Origin: Pseudonocardia autotrophica
GTDB taxonomy: Bacteria; Actinomycetota; Actinomycetes; Mycobacteriales; Pseudonocardiaceae
Assembly (NCBI RefSeq): GCF_000717175.1
Contig: NZ_JNYD01000003.1
Coordinates: 496,001-560,000 of the forward strand
Direction: 5' to 3'
Length of the DNA: 64,000 nucleotides
The position numbers were made by a program, and so were the translations under genes. Below are positions 1 through 8,764 of this stretch, in pieces. The stretch's first letter is position 1, and each line of letters begins with the position of its first letter. The notes beneath the pieces were generated by a model. That model ran no database searches. It saw only the letters and a list, made by a program, of their open reading frames with translations, and was not told where the DNA came from.

Positions 1-858
1 CTTGGTGAGCAACCCGCACACGGCGAAGTAGGACAGCAACATGCCGCCGGTGACGGCGTCGATGCCGAACGACCGGTAGACGGCGGGCTGGATCTGCCCG
101 TAGATCGACTCGATGGAGAAGAGCACGGCGGTGACGGTCAGCAGCGCGACGGCCGGGCCGAATCCACGCAGCGCAGCCCGGCGCTCGGCCCGTGCCTGCG
201 CGCGGGAGAGGCCTCCCGCGTTGGCGGTTCCCGCGTTCACCGGAGGATTGTGGATCAGCAAGATCCCGGGCAGCACGCCGAGCAGGACGGACAGCCCGGC
301 GAACACGAGCAGCCCGCCGGAGAACCCCATGGTCCCGAAGACCCGGGGGAGTACCAGGCCCCAGACCAATCCGCCGAGCCCGGTCGACGACGCAGCGATG
401 CCGAGTACCAGCCCTCGGCGGGAGTGTGTGTGCCACCCGGTGAGGATGGTGTTGGCCGGCAGCAGTGTCGAGGCGGCCCAGCCCACGCCCAGCGGCGCCG
501 ACATCAGGTAGAACACGATCATCGAGGGCGACAGGGCCATGCCGAGGTAGCTCAGCGCGGTCAGCGCGGAGCCGAGGACCACGACGATGCGGGGCCCGTA
601 CTTGGCGACGAGTCGGCCCATCGGCGCGACCGCCACGGCGCCGCTCAGCATGAAGATGGAGTAGTACACCAGGAACTGGGCGGTGGAGACGCCGAAGCGC
701 TCCGTCCCCGGCACGACGAGGAAACCCATCGCGACCGACAGGGACACCATGACCAGCAGGAGGGAGGCGCCCACCGTCGACGTCGCGCGGCAGCGGCGGC
801 CGGTACGGTCCAGCTGGGTACCCACGGTCGAGGGCACCTGATCGGGGTTGAGCGTCAT
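1..858 (-). CDS. MFS permease, C-terminus cut by window edge
   Basis: Translation begins at ATG 858 and stays open to the left edge, giving 286 residues without a stop, so the C-terminal part is missing. The product is a very hydrophobic permease of the major facilitator superfamily. Membrane helices start near residue 28, and the loop after helix 2 carries the MFS-type sequence APMGRLVAKYGPR (78-90). Small solute uptake or export across the cytoplasmic membrane is the expected role; the substrate cannot be read. It lies downstream of, and in the same direction as, another MFS gene, but has its own promoter-like sequence in the 140 bp gap. It is not visibly related to that neighbour. Confidence 0.85.
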   Translation of the reverse strand, partial: MTLNPDQVPSTVGTQLDRTGRRCRATSTVGASLLLVMVSLSVAMGFLVVPGTERFGVSTAQFLVYYSIFMLSGAVAVAPMGRLVAKYGPRIVVVLGSALTALSYLGMALSPSMIVFYLMSAPLGVGWAASTLLPANTILTGWHTHSRRGLVLGIAASSTGLGGLVWGLVLPRVFGTMGFSGGLLVFAGLSVLLGVLPGILLIHNPPVNAGTANAGGLSRAQARAERRAALRGFGPAVALLTVTAVLFSIESIYGQIQPAVYRSFGIDAVTGGMLLSYFAVCGLLTK

Positions 859-938
859 CGGTGACCCTTCCCGGCATCGGGGATCATGAGGCAACCGCCG
901 GCCCGGCGCTGAGTGGACGTGCCTGCGATCGCGAGAGA

Positions 939-968
939 AGAGTACTCCCTTTGATGTGATCCAGACAA
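939..968 (-). promoter_or_regulatory. promoter for the left-edge MFS gene
   Basis: On the minus strand TTGTCT (968-963) and TACTCT (944-939) are separated by 18 bases, a reasonable sigma-70-type pair about 80 bases before the ATG at 858. The -10 part lies inside AAGAGTACTCC (938-948), which belongs to a sequence family repeated at 2484, 17495 and 23226. Confidence 0.45.
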
Positions 969-998
969 CGCCTCTCGCCGGCGACTGCCGGGCCGGGG

Positions 999-2438
999 TC
1001 ACGCGGGTGGGTCCGGCCGGAGCACGAGGGCGTCGCTCGGGGCGTGGGCCCGGACGCGCCCGGAGAACGTCAGAGCGCAGAGGGCGCCGACCACCCATGC
1101 GCTCGAGACGATGAGGAGCGAGGTGCGAAACCCCTCGGCGCCACCGCCGAGGATGACCATCAGCGCGACTCCCAGGGCGCTCCCCGCCGTCATCCCGAGG
1201 CTGCGCAGCACCATGCTGAAGGCGAGCGCGCTGCCGGTCTCGGTGCCGGGGACGTGCGGGACCATCAGGACGGGGATCGAGGCGAAGGTGAACCCGCTGC
1301 CGAGTCCGCCCAGCGCCATCCACAGCAGTACCTGCCAGAGCCCGTGGGGGAACACGGCCAGCCCGACCGTGGCGATCAGCGAGAAGCCGCAGCCGGTGGG
1401 CAGCAGCATCCGGGTCCCCCACCGGGCCGACGCGAGCCGCGCGGCCCGGCTACCGAGCACGCTCAGCACCGAGTAGGGGATGAGGACGAGTCCGTTCACC
1501 ACGGTCGGCAGGCCCAGGCCGAATCCGTCGGCGTCGGGACCTGTGCCGACGGCGACGATGCTCATCGTCATCAGCGCATAGGTCCCCACCCCGGCGAACA
1601 GGCTCACCGAGTTCGGGCCCGCCAGACCGGGTCGCGCAGCCAGGGACAGGTCGATGAGCGGGTGACTGGTCGCCCGGGACCACAGCACCCAGACCGCCAG
1701 CATGACGACGCCCCCGGAGCCCAGCCCCCAGGTCCACGGCGAGGACCAACCCCAGTGGGCGCCCTGGGTGAGGGGGAGCAGGACGGCGACCAGTCCGACG
1801 CTGAGCATGGCGCCACCAGTCCAGTCCACCCGGGCCGCCCGGTCGACAGAGCTGCGCGGGACGAACCACAGGGTGAGGACCGTCGTGCCGGCGACGAGGG
1901 CGAGTCCCAGCCCGTACGCGGCGCGCAGCCCGCCCAGTTCGGCCATCGCCGACGACAGCGGGAAGCCCAGCCCGGCTCCCGCGATGCCGGTCACCGAGAG
2001 CAGCGCGATGGTGGAGGTGCGCCGTTCGGGCGCCATCTCGTCCCGGGCGACGGCCATCGCGAGTGGGATCAGCGCCAGCCCGAGTCCCTGCATCGCGCGG
2101 CCGGTGACGAACAAGGAGAACGCGGGCGCGCAGAGCGACAGGACGAGCCCTGTGACCACCGTGCCGAGCCCGGCGAGCAGGGTCCGTCGACGGAACCTGC
2201 CCGCGCCGATTCGGCCGAGGATCGGCGTGCTGACGGTCGAGGTGAGCAGCGGCGCGGTGAGCGACCACTGCGCTGCGGTGAGGGGGACGTCGAACAGAGT
2301 GGCGATGGAGGGGATCAGGGGCGTGCCCAGGCTGCCGACGACGGCCCCGACCGTCGTCAGCATTGACAGGGCGAGGACGAGGCCGCGTCGCCTGTCGGCG
2401 GTGTCGACGCGGGGGGATGCGGGCGTACCGGAAGTCAT
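999..2438 (-). CDS. MFS permease, DHA2-like (copy 1)
   Basis: A 479-residue integral membrane protein of the drug:H+ antiporter-2 type. The ATG at 2438 is chosen because the longer open frame upstream is charged, non-hydrophobic and overlaps the intergenic control region. After a short polar N-terminus the first helix begins near residue 19. The loop after helix 2 reads GRIGAGRFRRR (75-85). It is a close full-length paralogue of the permease at 17538-18980: both start with M-x-SGTPA and share long stretches such as MQGLGLALIPLA and IPYSVLSVLGSR. It is divergent from the metallo-hydrolase gene at 2783. Export or import of a pathway compound is inferred; the substrate is unknown. Confidence 0.88.
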   Translation of the reverse strand: MTSGTPASPRVDTADRRRGLVLALSMLTTVGAVVGSLGTPLIPSIATLFDVPLTAAQWSLTAPLLTSTVSTPILGRIGAGRFRRRTLLAGLGTVVTGLVLSLCAPAFSLFVTGRAMQGLGLALIPLAMAVARDEMAPERRTSTIALLSVTGIAGAGLGFPLSSAMAELGGLRAAYGLGLALVAGTTVLTLWFVPRSSVDRAARVDWTGGAMLSVGLVAVLLPLTQGAHWGWSSPWTWGLGSGGVVMLAVWVLWSRATSHPLIDLSLAARPGLAGPNSVSLFAGVGTYALMTMSIVAVGTGPDADGFGLGLPTVVNGLVLIPYSVLSVLGSRAARLASARWGTRMLLPTGCGFSLIATVGLAVFPHGLWQVLLWMALGGLGSGFTFASIPVLMVPHVPGTETGSALAFSMVLRSLGMTAGSALGVALMVILGGGAEGFRTSLLIVSSAWVVGALCALTFSGRVRAHAPSDALVLRPDPPA

Positions 2439-2483
2439 CGAGGTCCTGACGCAACGGGGTCGAGGGCGATCTCGTCCGTGAAC

Positions 2484-2495
2484 AGAGGGTACTCT
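2484..2495. promoter_or_regulatory. AGAGGGTACTCT operator-like site
   Basis: The 12-mer AGAGGGTACTCT sits 46 bases upstream of the MFS start at 2438. The identical 12-mer occurs at 17495-17506, beside the paralogous permease. Related forms AAGAGTAC-N-C occur at 938 and 23226. The arms AGAG and CTCT make it partly palindromic, as expected for a regulator site. Confidence 0.4.
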
Positions 2496-2605
2496 TTGAG
2501 GGCCCCGGCCGCACTGTGCATCGTCGTGGAGGTCGCGGCCGCCCGGCCGCCCCCGGCCGTGCGGCCACAGTGGACGTGCGCGGCCGCGAAGTCCCGACGC
2601 CTCGA

Positions 2606-2634
2606 TTGACCGCATTGTGACGGCGATCTATGGT
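2606..2634 (+). promoter_or_regulatory. promoter toward the metallo-hydrolase
   Basis: TTGACC (2606-2611) and TATGGT (2629-2634) are spaced by exactly 17 bases and point at the metallo-beta-lactamase-fold gene starting at 2783. The leader would be about 140 bases. This and the 2484 site are the only signals I see in the 344 bp divergent gap 2439-2782. Confidence 0.5.
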
Positions 2635-2782
2635 CTGTGTCACGGAGCCGCTACGGCGGCTCGACCCCCGCCGCCTCCCGTGCGCGGTCCACCGTCGTCG
2701 CCTCCGCCGGTTCGCGGTACCAGTGCGTTCGACTGCGGTCCCTTGTCCCTGTTGCGCCCCGGTCTCGACGAGGAGAGGAGTG

Positions 2783-3706
2783 GTGCGCGTGCAGACCTGG
2801 TCTGTAGGCGAGTTCACGATCACGAAGGTGGTCGAGCTGTCGGTCGAGGTGGGTCTGCTCGACGGGCTCATCGCGGAGGCGACCCCGGAGGTCGTGAAGA
2901 GCGTCGGCTGGCTGTGTCCCGACTTCGCGATCGAGGACGGCCGGACACTCTGGGACGTCAACTCGTTCGTGGTGGACACCGGAGACGCGGTGGTCATGGT
3001 CGACGCGGGGTGCGGGAACGGCAAGTCCTTCCCGATGCAGCCGGTGTGGGACACGCTGGACACCCCGTTCCTGGAGGGCCTGGCGGGCGCGGGCTACCGA
3101 CCTGAGGACGTCGACGTCGTCCTGCTGACCCATCTCCACCTGGACCACGTGGGGTGGTGTGCGACGCGGGACGCCGCGGGCCGCTGGGTGCCGACCTTCC
3201 CGAACGCCGAGGTCTGGGTGGTGCGCGAGGAGTACGAGGCGTTCCGCGACCCGGCCGAGGTGGAGTGGGTCGACAGCGCGGCGCTGCAGGCCCAGCGCGA
3301 GCTCATGTACCAGCAGTCGATCCGGCCGGTGGAGGAGGCGGGGCTGTTGCGGATCGTCCCGGCGGACGCCCCGGTCGCGCCCGGCATCCGGCTCTACGCG
3401 ACACCGGGGCACACCGAGGGCCACCACAGCGTCCTGGTGGAGTCGGACGGGGCCTCCGCCTTCGTGACCGGAGACTTTATCCACCATCCGATCCAGATCG
3501 CCTTCCCGGACTGGAGCTCGCGCGTCGACGTCGACCCGGCCGAGTCCGCCACCCGGCGCCGAGCGCTGTTCGAGTGGTGTGCGGGCACCGACCTGGTCCT
3601 GCTCGGGACCCACTTCTCAGGGCCGGGTGGCGGACGTGTCGTCCAGGACGGGGAGGGATACCGACTCGTCCCGGTCGGGGCGTCGCACCTCGACGCCGAC
3701 AGCTGA
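2783..3706 (+). CDS. metallo-beta-lactamase-fold hydrolase
   Basis: A 307-residue member of the metallo-beta-lactamase superfamily. The zinc motif HLHLDH lies at 117-122, a later histidine in TPGHTEGHHS and an aspartate in VTGDF complete the usual binuclear site. It looks closest to the lactonase/quorum-quenching or general MBL hydrolase branch, so hydrolysis of a lactone or thioester is a reasonable guess, no more. The GTG at 2783 follows AGGAGAGGAG (2771-2780); a second in-frame GTG at 2789 is equally well placed. The gene is divergent from the MFS permease and is followed by 765 bp with no intact gene. Confidence 0.88.
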   Translation: MRVQTWSVGEFTITKVVELSVEVGLLDGLIAEATPEVVKSVGWLCPDFAIEDGRTLWDVNSFVVDTGDAVVMVDAGCGNGKSFPMQPVWDTLDTPFLEGLAGAGYRPEDVDVVLLTHLHLDHVGWCATRDAAGRWVPTFPNAEVWVVREEYEAFRDPAEVEWVDSAALQAQRELMYQQSIRPVEEAGLLRIVPADAPVAPGIRLYATPGHTEGHHSVLVESDGASAFVTGDFIHHPIQIAFPDWSSRVDVDPAESATRRRALFEWCAGTDLVLLGTHFSGPGGGRVVQDGEGYRLVPVGASHLDADS

Positions 3707-3959
3707 ACGGCACGCGTGCCCCGCCGACCGGCACGACCGGGCGGGGCCGCCCGCACGACGTCGGAGTCCTCGACGGAGAGGTCGAGCAGCATGGTGAGAG
3801 AGAAGTGCCCGACGGGTGGATCCGAGCCGCAGGACCGGGTCCACCTGTCGATCGCCCGGACGGCTCCTCGCCGTCTCCCCGGCGCTGGTCGTCGCGGCCA
3901 CGACCGCGTAGGGGGGCGGTCGAGCGGCCTCAGGGGCGGCCGGGCCGGACGACTGGCGC

Positions 3960-4381
3960 GTGGATGCGGGACCCAGTCGCCGGCGCTGCCGGACATCGTG
4001 CTCGGCAGGTTGATCTTCGGCACCGTGGTCGGCGTGAAGCGGCGGGCGAGCTGGCTGGTCGAGTCGTGGGCACAGCCCGACCCGCTCCGGTCGGACCTGG
4101 CGATCGAGCCCGGGTCACTCTCCACGACACATGCAGGACTTCGACATCGACCATGAGGCGGCGGCCGCGCTGTCGGTGTGGGAGCCGCGGGCGGCCCCCC
4201 CGCAGGCCTTCCGGTCGCTGCTGGGCGAGGGCGTCCAGAATCCGGGCAAGTACCGTGATCCCCGGCTCGACGCACGCGATGGGGCCACAGCGCGAAGGTC
4301 GCGTTCGAAGGCGGCGAGCTGCGCCGGTTCGGCAACGTCGGCCAGGGAGTCGACTACTCCTCGACCTACATCCGCAGATGA
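3960..4381 (+). pseudogene. decayed gene, family not recognised
   Basis: The 3707-4471 gap contains no intact gene but has protein-like stretches broken between frames. One frame reads GRLIFGTVVGVKRR up to about 4128. A shifted frame continues from 4131 with MQDFDIDHEAAAAL to about 4290. The first frame then resumes with FGNVGQGVDYSSTYIRR and a TGA at 4379-4381. This alternation is what two compensating indels would leave. I do not recognise the ancestral family. Confidence 0.4.
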
Positions 4382-4471
4382 CGGGTCCGTCGCGCCCGAG
4401 ACGTCGTCCCGGGCGCGGCGGCCCACCCGCCCGTCCGTCATTCGGGGGCGCGAACAGCGAAGGGAGACCGG

Positions 4472-5332
4472 GTGGAACTCGGGCTGCACGTCACGGACTT
4501 CACCATCCCCGCCGGACCCGCGGGTCTCGCCGACGAGCTCACCCGGATCGCGGTCGTCGCCGAGGAGGCGGGCTTCTCGCGCCTCAGCGTGATGGACCAC
4601 GTGTTCCAGATCGAGGCGTACGGCCCGCCGCACCACGCGATGCTCGAGGCCTACACCGCCCTGGGGTTCCTCGCCGCACGGACCGAGCGGGTCCAGCTGC
4701 TGGCCTGGGTGACCGCGGTGAGCTACCGCGAGCCGGGCCTGCTCGCGAAGATCGTCAGCACGCTGGACGTGCTGTCGCGGGGGCGGGCGATGCTCGGCAT
4801 CGGTGCCGGCTGGAACGAGGAGGAGGCCCGTGGACTCGGGCTGCCGTTCCCCTCGACGAGGCAGCGCTTCGAGCGACTCGAGGAGGCGCTGCAGATCTGT
4901 CTGCAGATGTGGGGCGCCGACGACGGCCCCTACGACGGGACGCACTACACGCTGCAGCGGACCTTGGACTCGCCGAAGCCCCTCAGCAGACCGCACCCGC
5001 CGATCCTGATCGGCGGCAGTGGTGAACGGAAGACGCTCCGCCTGGTCGCGAAGTACGCCCAGGCGTGCAACCTCTTCTCCGGTCCCGAGCTGCCGCACAA
5101 GCTGGATGTGCTGAAGCGGTGGTGCGACGAGGTCGGCCGGGACTACGACGACATCGAGAAGACGGCGATGTACCGGTTCGACGCCCGGGATCCGGAGGGC
5201 ATCGTGGAGGACCTCCGACGGCTCGGGCGGCTCGGGATCGACCACGTGCACGGCGTCGTCGAGGACGTCTGGGCGGTCGAGCCGCTGCGGATCATCGGCT
5301 CCCGCGTCGTGCCCGCCGTCGCGACACTCTAG
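4472..5332 (+). CDS. LLM-class F420-type oxidoreductase
   Basis: A 286-residue TIM-barrel protein of the luciferase-like monooxygenase class. In actinomycetes this group mostly uses coenzyme F420, so an F420-dependent oxidoreductase is the best call; FMN use cannot be excluded. Family hallmarks include SVMDHVFQ near residue 40, LGIGAGWNEEE near 110 and PPILIGGSGERKTL near 170. The start is a GTG preceded by GAAGGGAGA. The reaction is probably a hydride transfer to or from an alcohol, imine or activated double bond in the catabolic scheme. It converges on the amidohydrolase at 5427 across a strong hairpin. Confidence 0.88.
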   Translation: MELGLHVTDFTIPAGPAGLADELTRIAVVAEEAGFSRLSVMDHVFQIEAYGPPHHAMLEAYTALGFLAARTERVQLLAWVTAVSYREPGLLAKIVSTLDVLSRGRAMLGIGAGWNEEEARGLGLPFPSTRQRFERLEEALQICLQMWGADDGPYDGTHYTLQRTLDSPKPLSRPHPPILIGGSGERKTLRLVAKYAQACNLFSGPELPHKLDVLKRWCDEVGRDYDDIEKTAMYRFDARDPEGIVEDLRRLGRLGIDHVHGVVEDVWAVEPLRIIGSRVVPAVATL

Positions 5333-5364
5333 ACAGCCCGGGCTCCTCCTGCGCGGTCCTGCCC

Positions 5365-5403
5365 CTCGACCGACCGCTCCCCGCTGCTGGCGGTCGGGTC
5401 GAG
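5365..5403. terminator. bidirectional hairpin terminator
   Basis: CTCGACCGACCGC (5365-5377) pairs with GCGGTCGGGTCGAG (5390-5403) apart from one bulged G, with a 12-base loop. It lies between two convergent genes ending at 5332 and 5427, so it can terminate both. There is no T-tract, which is common in G+C-rich actinomycetes. Confidence 0.65.
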
Positions 5404-5426
5404 GAGCCGTCGGGCTCAGGACATGC

Positions 5427-7106
5427 TCAGGATCGGGCTCCCCGGACGAGTCGGCCGGGGAGGGCGCCGGTCGCCTCACCGTCGGTGTAGGTCTCCCGGC
5501 CGGCGACGACGGTGTGCCGGTAGCCGTCGACCCGCTGCAGCAGCCGCCGTCCTCCGGCGGGCAGGTCGGCGTGCATCTCCGGACGGTGCATCCGGAGATT
5601 GGGCAGGTCGACGACGAGGAGGTCCGCGCGGTACCCCGGCGCCAGCACGCCGCGGTCGGCGAGGCCGACCGCGCGCGCGGTGTCACGGGTCTGCCGCTGG
5701 ACGAGGAACTCGAGCGGGATCCGGTCGCGGTGTCCGAGCAGCGTCGTGGTGAAGCTCGCGTCGCAGATCGTCCCCACGTGGGCGCCGCCGTCCGACAGCC
5801 CTGGAATAGTGTTCGCGTGCACGAGCAGCTCGCGCACGGCGTCCAGGTTGCCGTCGATGTAGTTGGCGCCCACGACGTACAGCATGCCGCCCGCGGCGAT
5901 GATGTCGTAGGCGAGCGCGTCCGGGTCGGCGCTCCGATCGGCGATGCTGGACGAGGGCGGGGGCTCGTAGTCGGGCGGGTCGCCGAGCTCGTACATCGAC
6001 GAGTACTCGTTGATCAGCCCGCCGCCGACCCGGTTCAGCTCCTTCTCTCCCGTCTGTGCGGCCAGCACGGCGGCCCGCACCTCGGGCCTCCGCATGAGCC
6101 GCCGCTGCTCCTCCACGGGGAGGTGGGCCACGCGCTCCCGCCACACCGTGTTGCGCATGAAGGGGTTGAGGGTGTTCTCCAGCCCGAGGATGAGTCCGAT
6201 CGCCCGCGGGGCGACCTGGCCGCGGATCTCCAGCCCGTCGGCGACGGCCTCCTCGAGCAGTGCGACGACCGACCGGTGTCGCGAGGAGTCGTACGGGAAC
6301 TGGGTCAAGGTGAACGAGACCGGCCGTCCGGACTCCTCCGCCATGCCGCGGATGATCGAGAACTCGGCCTCCACGTCGGGGAAGTCGGTCACGACCTGCA
6401 GGACGCCGCGCCCCGTCCGGCCCACGGCGCGGCCGATGGCGAGGAGCTCGGCGGCACCGAGGCCGTACGACGGGGTGAGCCTGCCGTCGATGCTCTTGTG
6501 GTTGAGCGTGCGCGAGGTCGTGAAGCCCAGGGCACCCGCCTCGACCGCCTCGGCGGCCAGCCGCGCCATCACCGAGACCTCCTCGGGGGTCGCCTCCTCG
6601 TGGGCGTTGGCGCGGGCACCCATCGCATGGACCCGCAGGGCCGCGTGCGGGACCTGCACGGCCAGGTCGATGTCGAAGCTGCGGGCGCCCAGCACGTCGA
6701 GGTACTCGGGAAAGGACTCCCACGTCCAGGGGAGGCCCTCGTGCAGGGCGATCCCGGGGATGTCCTCCACACCCTCCATCAGGTCGATCAGTCGGTCCCG
6801 GTGCTCGGGCCGGGCGGGGGCGAAACCGACGCCGCAGTTGCCGGTCACCACGGTGGTCACGCCGTGCAGGGACGACGGCTGCAACCTGCTGTCCCAGGTG
6901 GCCTGGCCGTCGTAGTGGGTGTGCACGTCGACGAAGCCGGGCGCCACCATCGCGCCGTCGGCGTCGATCTCGCGTCGTCCGGGTCCTCGCACACGGCCGA
7001 CCTCGACTATCCGCTCGCCTACGACGGCGACGTCGGCCGTCCGCGGATCGCCGCCGTTCCCGTCGACCACGGTCCCGCCCCGGACCACTAGATCGAACTC
7101 CGTCAT
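5427..7106 (-). CDS. D-aminoacylase-like amidohydrolase
   Basis: A 559-residue metal-dependent amidohydrolase resembling N-acyl-D-amino-acid deacylases. The N-terminal beta-sandwich part is followed by the metal motif HTHYDG (62-67). TGNCGVGFAP, about residue 95, contains the cysteine typical of D-aminoacylase metal sites. Near the C-terminus GYRADLLVVDL is the usual amidohydrolase signature. The ATG at 7106 overlaps the stop of the upstream DUF35 gene in ATGA fashion, so the long upstream open extension is rejected. It is the last gene of a four-gene operon with a thiolase-like protein, which suggests that an N-acyl or cyclic amide bond in a pathway compound is the target. Confidence 0.88.
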   Translation of the reverse strand: MTEFDLVVRGGTVVDGNGGDPRTADVAVVGERIVEVGRVRGPGRREIDADGAMVAPGFVDVHTHYDGQATWDSRLQPSSLHGVTTVVTGNCGVGFAPARPEHRDRLIDLMEGVEDIPGIALHEGLPWTWESFPEYLDVLGARSFDIDLAVQVPHAALRVHAMGARANAHEEATPEEVSVMARLAAEAVEAGALGFTTSRTLNHKSIDGRLTPSYGLGAAELLAIGRAVGRTGRGVLQVVTDFPDVEAEFSIIRGMAEESGRPVSFTLTQFPYDSSRHRSVVALLEEAVADGLEIRGQVAPRAIGLILGLENTLNPFMRNTVWRERVAHLPVEEQRRLMRRPEVRAAVLAAQTGEKELNRVGGGLINEYSSMYELGDPPDYEPPPSSSIADRSADPDALAYDIIAAGGMLYVVGANYIDGNLDAVRELLVHANTIPGLSDGGAHVGTICDASFTTTLLGHRDRIPLEFLVQRQTRDTARAVGLADRGVLAPGYRADLLVVDLPNLRMHRPEMHADLPAGGRRLLQRVDGYRHTVVAGRETYTDGEATGALPGRLVRGARS

Positions 7107-7582
7107 CCGACATCTCCGATCGACTCGTTCGCCCTCGTACGTCGCCACTGCGTCAACGTCTCGCCGTCCGGTTGGTCTTCGAACACCGCCTCGACCTCGG
7201 CGCCGATGACCACCTCCTGCAAGGGGTCGCCCAGCAGGTTCCCGACCAGCCGAACGCCGTCCGCCGCGGGCAGCTCGACCAGGACGACGAGGTAGGGGCC
7301 GAATCCCGCGAGGGCCTCGTGCACCGGGTGCCAGCACCGCTCCCAGCTGAAGACACGACCGCGCGGCTCGACCCGCTCCCAGCACAGGTCGGCCGAATGG
7401 CATCGATGACAGATCCATTCCGGCCCGAACTGCCAACCCCGGCAGTCGGCACAGTGCTGGACGCGCAGTTCGTGGCGTCGGGTGCCCTCCCAGAACTCAC
7501 GATCGAGGCCCTCCCGGTGGGGCACGGGCCGGGGGAGACCGGGCGGCAGGTAGCGGCCCGCCCGGCGATCCACTTCGGACAT
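7103..7582 (-). CDS. DUF35 zinc-ribbon/OB-fold protein
   Basis: A 159-residue protein with an N-terminal rubredoxin-like zinc ribbon (C44, C47, C58, C61) and a C-terminal OB-fold. This is the DUF35 architecture found as the partner of thiolase-like proteins, for example the ChsH2 DUF35 part that joins Ltp2 to form a steroid side-chain aldolase. The ATG follows AGGAGA. The gene begins 12 bases after the thiolase-like gene and overlaps the next one by 4 bp, so the pair is almost certainly co-produced. The motif order FWEGTRRHELRVQHC is shared with the second DUF35 protein at 59502. Confidence 0.9.
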   Translation of the reverse strand: MSEVDRRAGRYLPPGLPRPVPHREGLDREFWEGTRRHELRVQHCADCRGWQFGPEWICHRCHSADLCWERVEPRGRVFSWERCWHPVHEALAGFGPYLVVLVELPAADGVRLVGNLLGDPLQEVVIGAEVEAVFEDQPDGETLTQWRRTRANESIGDVG

Positions 7583-7594
7583 GGGTGGTGTCTC

Positions 7595-8764
7595 CTAACG
7601 GCGCAGGATGAGGCTGCTCACCAGCTCGGCCATCGGGCCCGAGCACACCATCGACGTCTCGGCGTCGGGAACCTGGTTGGGCGAGTTCCCGCGAATCTGG
7701 CGGACGGCCTCCACGACGAGCCCCAGCCCGTGCATGTAGCACTCGGCCAGGTTGCCCCCGCTGGTGTTCAGTGGGCACTTGCCGGTGCCGACCGAGAAGT
7801 TGTCCAGCGTCATGTACTCGACGCACTCCTCGGGCTCACAGAAGCCGTGCTCGACCAGGCTCATCATGACGCCGCCGGTGAAGTTCTCGTAGGACTGCAC
7901 GACATCGATGTCCCGCGGTCCGAGCCCCGCCATCGCGTACAGTCGCCGCGCGACGTTCCTGGTGTTCGCCGAGGCGTAGTCGGGGGCGTTGTGAGCAGCG
8001 GCGGACTGGCGGGGGTCCGCGCCCTGGGCGGCGGCCATCAGGATCGCCGGGCGCTGCCGCAGGTGTCTCGCTCGGTTTGTGGTGGTGAGGATGACGGCGG
8101 CGGCGCCGTCGTTCTCCTGGCAGCAGTCGAAGAGATGGAACGGTTCGACGATCCAGCGGGACCGGTCGTAGAGCTCCGGGGTGAGTGGCCTGCCGTACAT
8201 CACCGCGCGCGGGTTCTGCTGAGCGTGGTGGTAGGACGCCAGCGCGATCGCTCTCAGCGGCTCCTGCGTCACCCCGTGGTCGTGCATGAAGCGGCGGACG
8301 CGCATCGCGAACAGCTGGGCCGCTGAGAGGACGCCGTAGGGCGCCTCGTAGGAGGAGGGCCATTCGGCGTGAGGCGAGGTCGAGGCCGTGCCGAACCGGC
8401 CGAACTGTCCCTGGGCTAGGCCGCGGAACACGCACACGTACCTGGCGTACCCGGCGGCGAGCGCGGCCGCGGCGTTGGCGACCGCGGCCGCGCCCCCGCC
8501 ACCCCCGCCACCCCACTGCATGGTGGACAGCGCCAGGTCCCTCGCCCCCAGCGCCGTGGCGATGCGCGTGGGCGCGTTCCGGTCGTCGCTGAACGAGCAG
8601 TAGCCGTCGATCTCCCGCGGGTCGATCCCGGCGTCCTCCGCCGCTGCTCGGACGGCGTCGAGCACGAGCCGGAACTCGGGATGGGGTGAGCCGCCGTGCC
8701 GGTAGTACTCGGTCTCGCCGAGCCCGACCACCGCGACACCGCTCCCCGCGGTCCGGCCGGTCAT
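7595..8764 (-). CDS. thiolase-like protein (lipid-transfer/aldolase type)
   Basis: A 389-residue protein with the thiolase fold. Where a degradative thiolase has its nucleophilic cysteine, this protein reads STMQWGGGGGGGAAA (80-94), with no cysteine. The C-terminal half retains SGGNLAECYMHGLG, a degenerate form of the thiolase glycine loop. Loss of the cysteine together with an adjacent DUF35 gene is the pattern of Ltp-type retro-aldolases, which cleave a beta-hydroxyacyl-CoA without using free CoA. I therefore infer a carbon-carbon cleaving aldolase rather than a classical thiolase. The ATG at 8764 overlaps the upstream permease stop by 4 bp. Confidence 0.85.
   Translation of the reverse strand: MTGRTAGSGVAVVGLGETEYYRHGGSPHPEFRLVLDAVRAAAEDAGIDPREIDGYCSFSDDRNAPTRIATALGARDLALSTMQWGGGGGGGAAAVANAAAALAAGYARYVCVFRGLAQGQFGRFGTASTSPHAEWPSSYEAPYGVLSAAQLFAMRVRRFMHDHGVTQEPLRAIALASYHHAQQNPRAVMYGRPLTPELYDRSRWIVEPFHLFDCCQENDGAAAVILTTTNRARHLRQRPAILMAAAQGADPRQSAAAHNAPDYASANTRNVARRLYAMAGLGPRDIDVVQSYENFTGGVMMSLVEHGFCEPEECVEYMTLDNFSVGTGKCPLNTSGGNLAECYMHGLGLVVEAVRQIRGNSPNQVPDAETSMVCSGPMAELVSSLILRR

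Noticed and set aside
939..944. Reading all AGAGTAC sites simply as -10 boxes
   Set aside because: Only the 939-968 site has a matching -35; the others do not, and one lies in a convergent gap, so a protein-binding motif or duplicated flank is at least as likely.
1044..2366. 440-codon open frame antisense to the MFS gene
   Set aside because: It has the Gln/Pro/Arg-rich composition of an antisense shadow in G+C-rich DNA, no conserved motif, and mirrors a clear permease.
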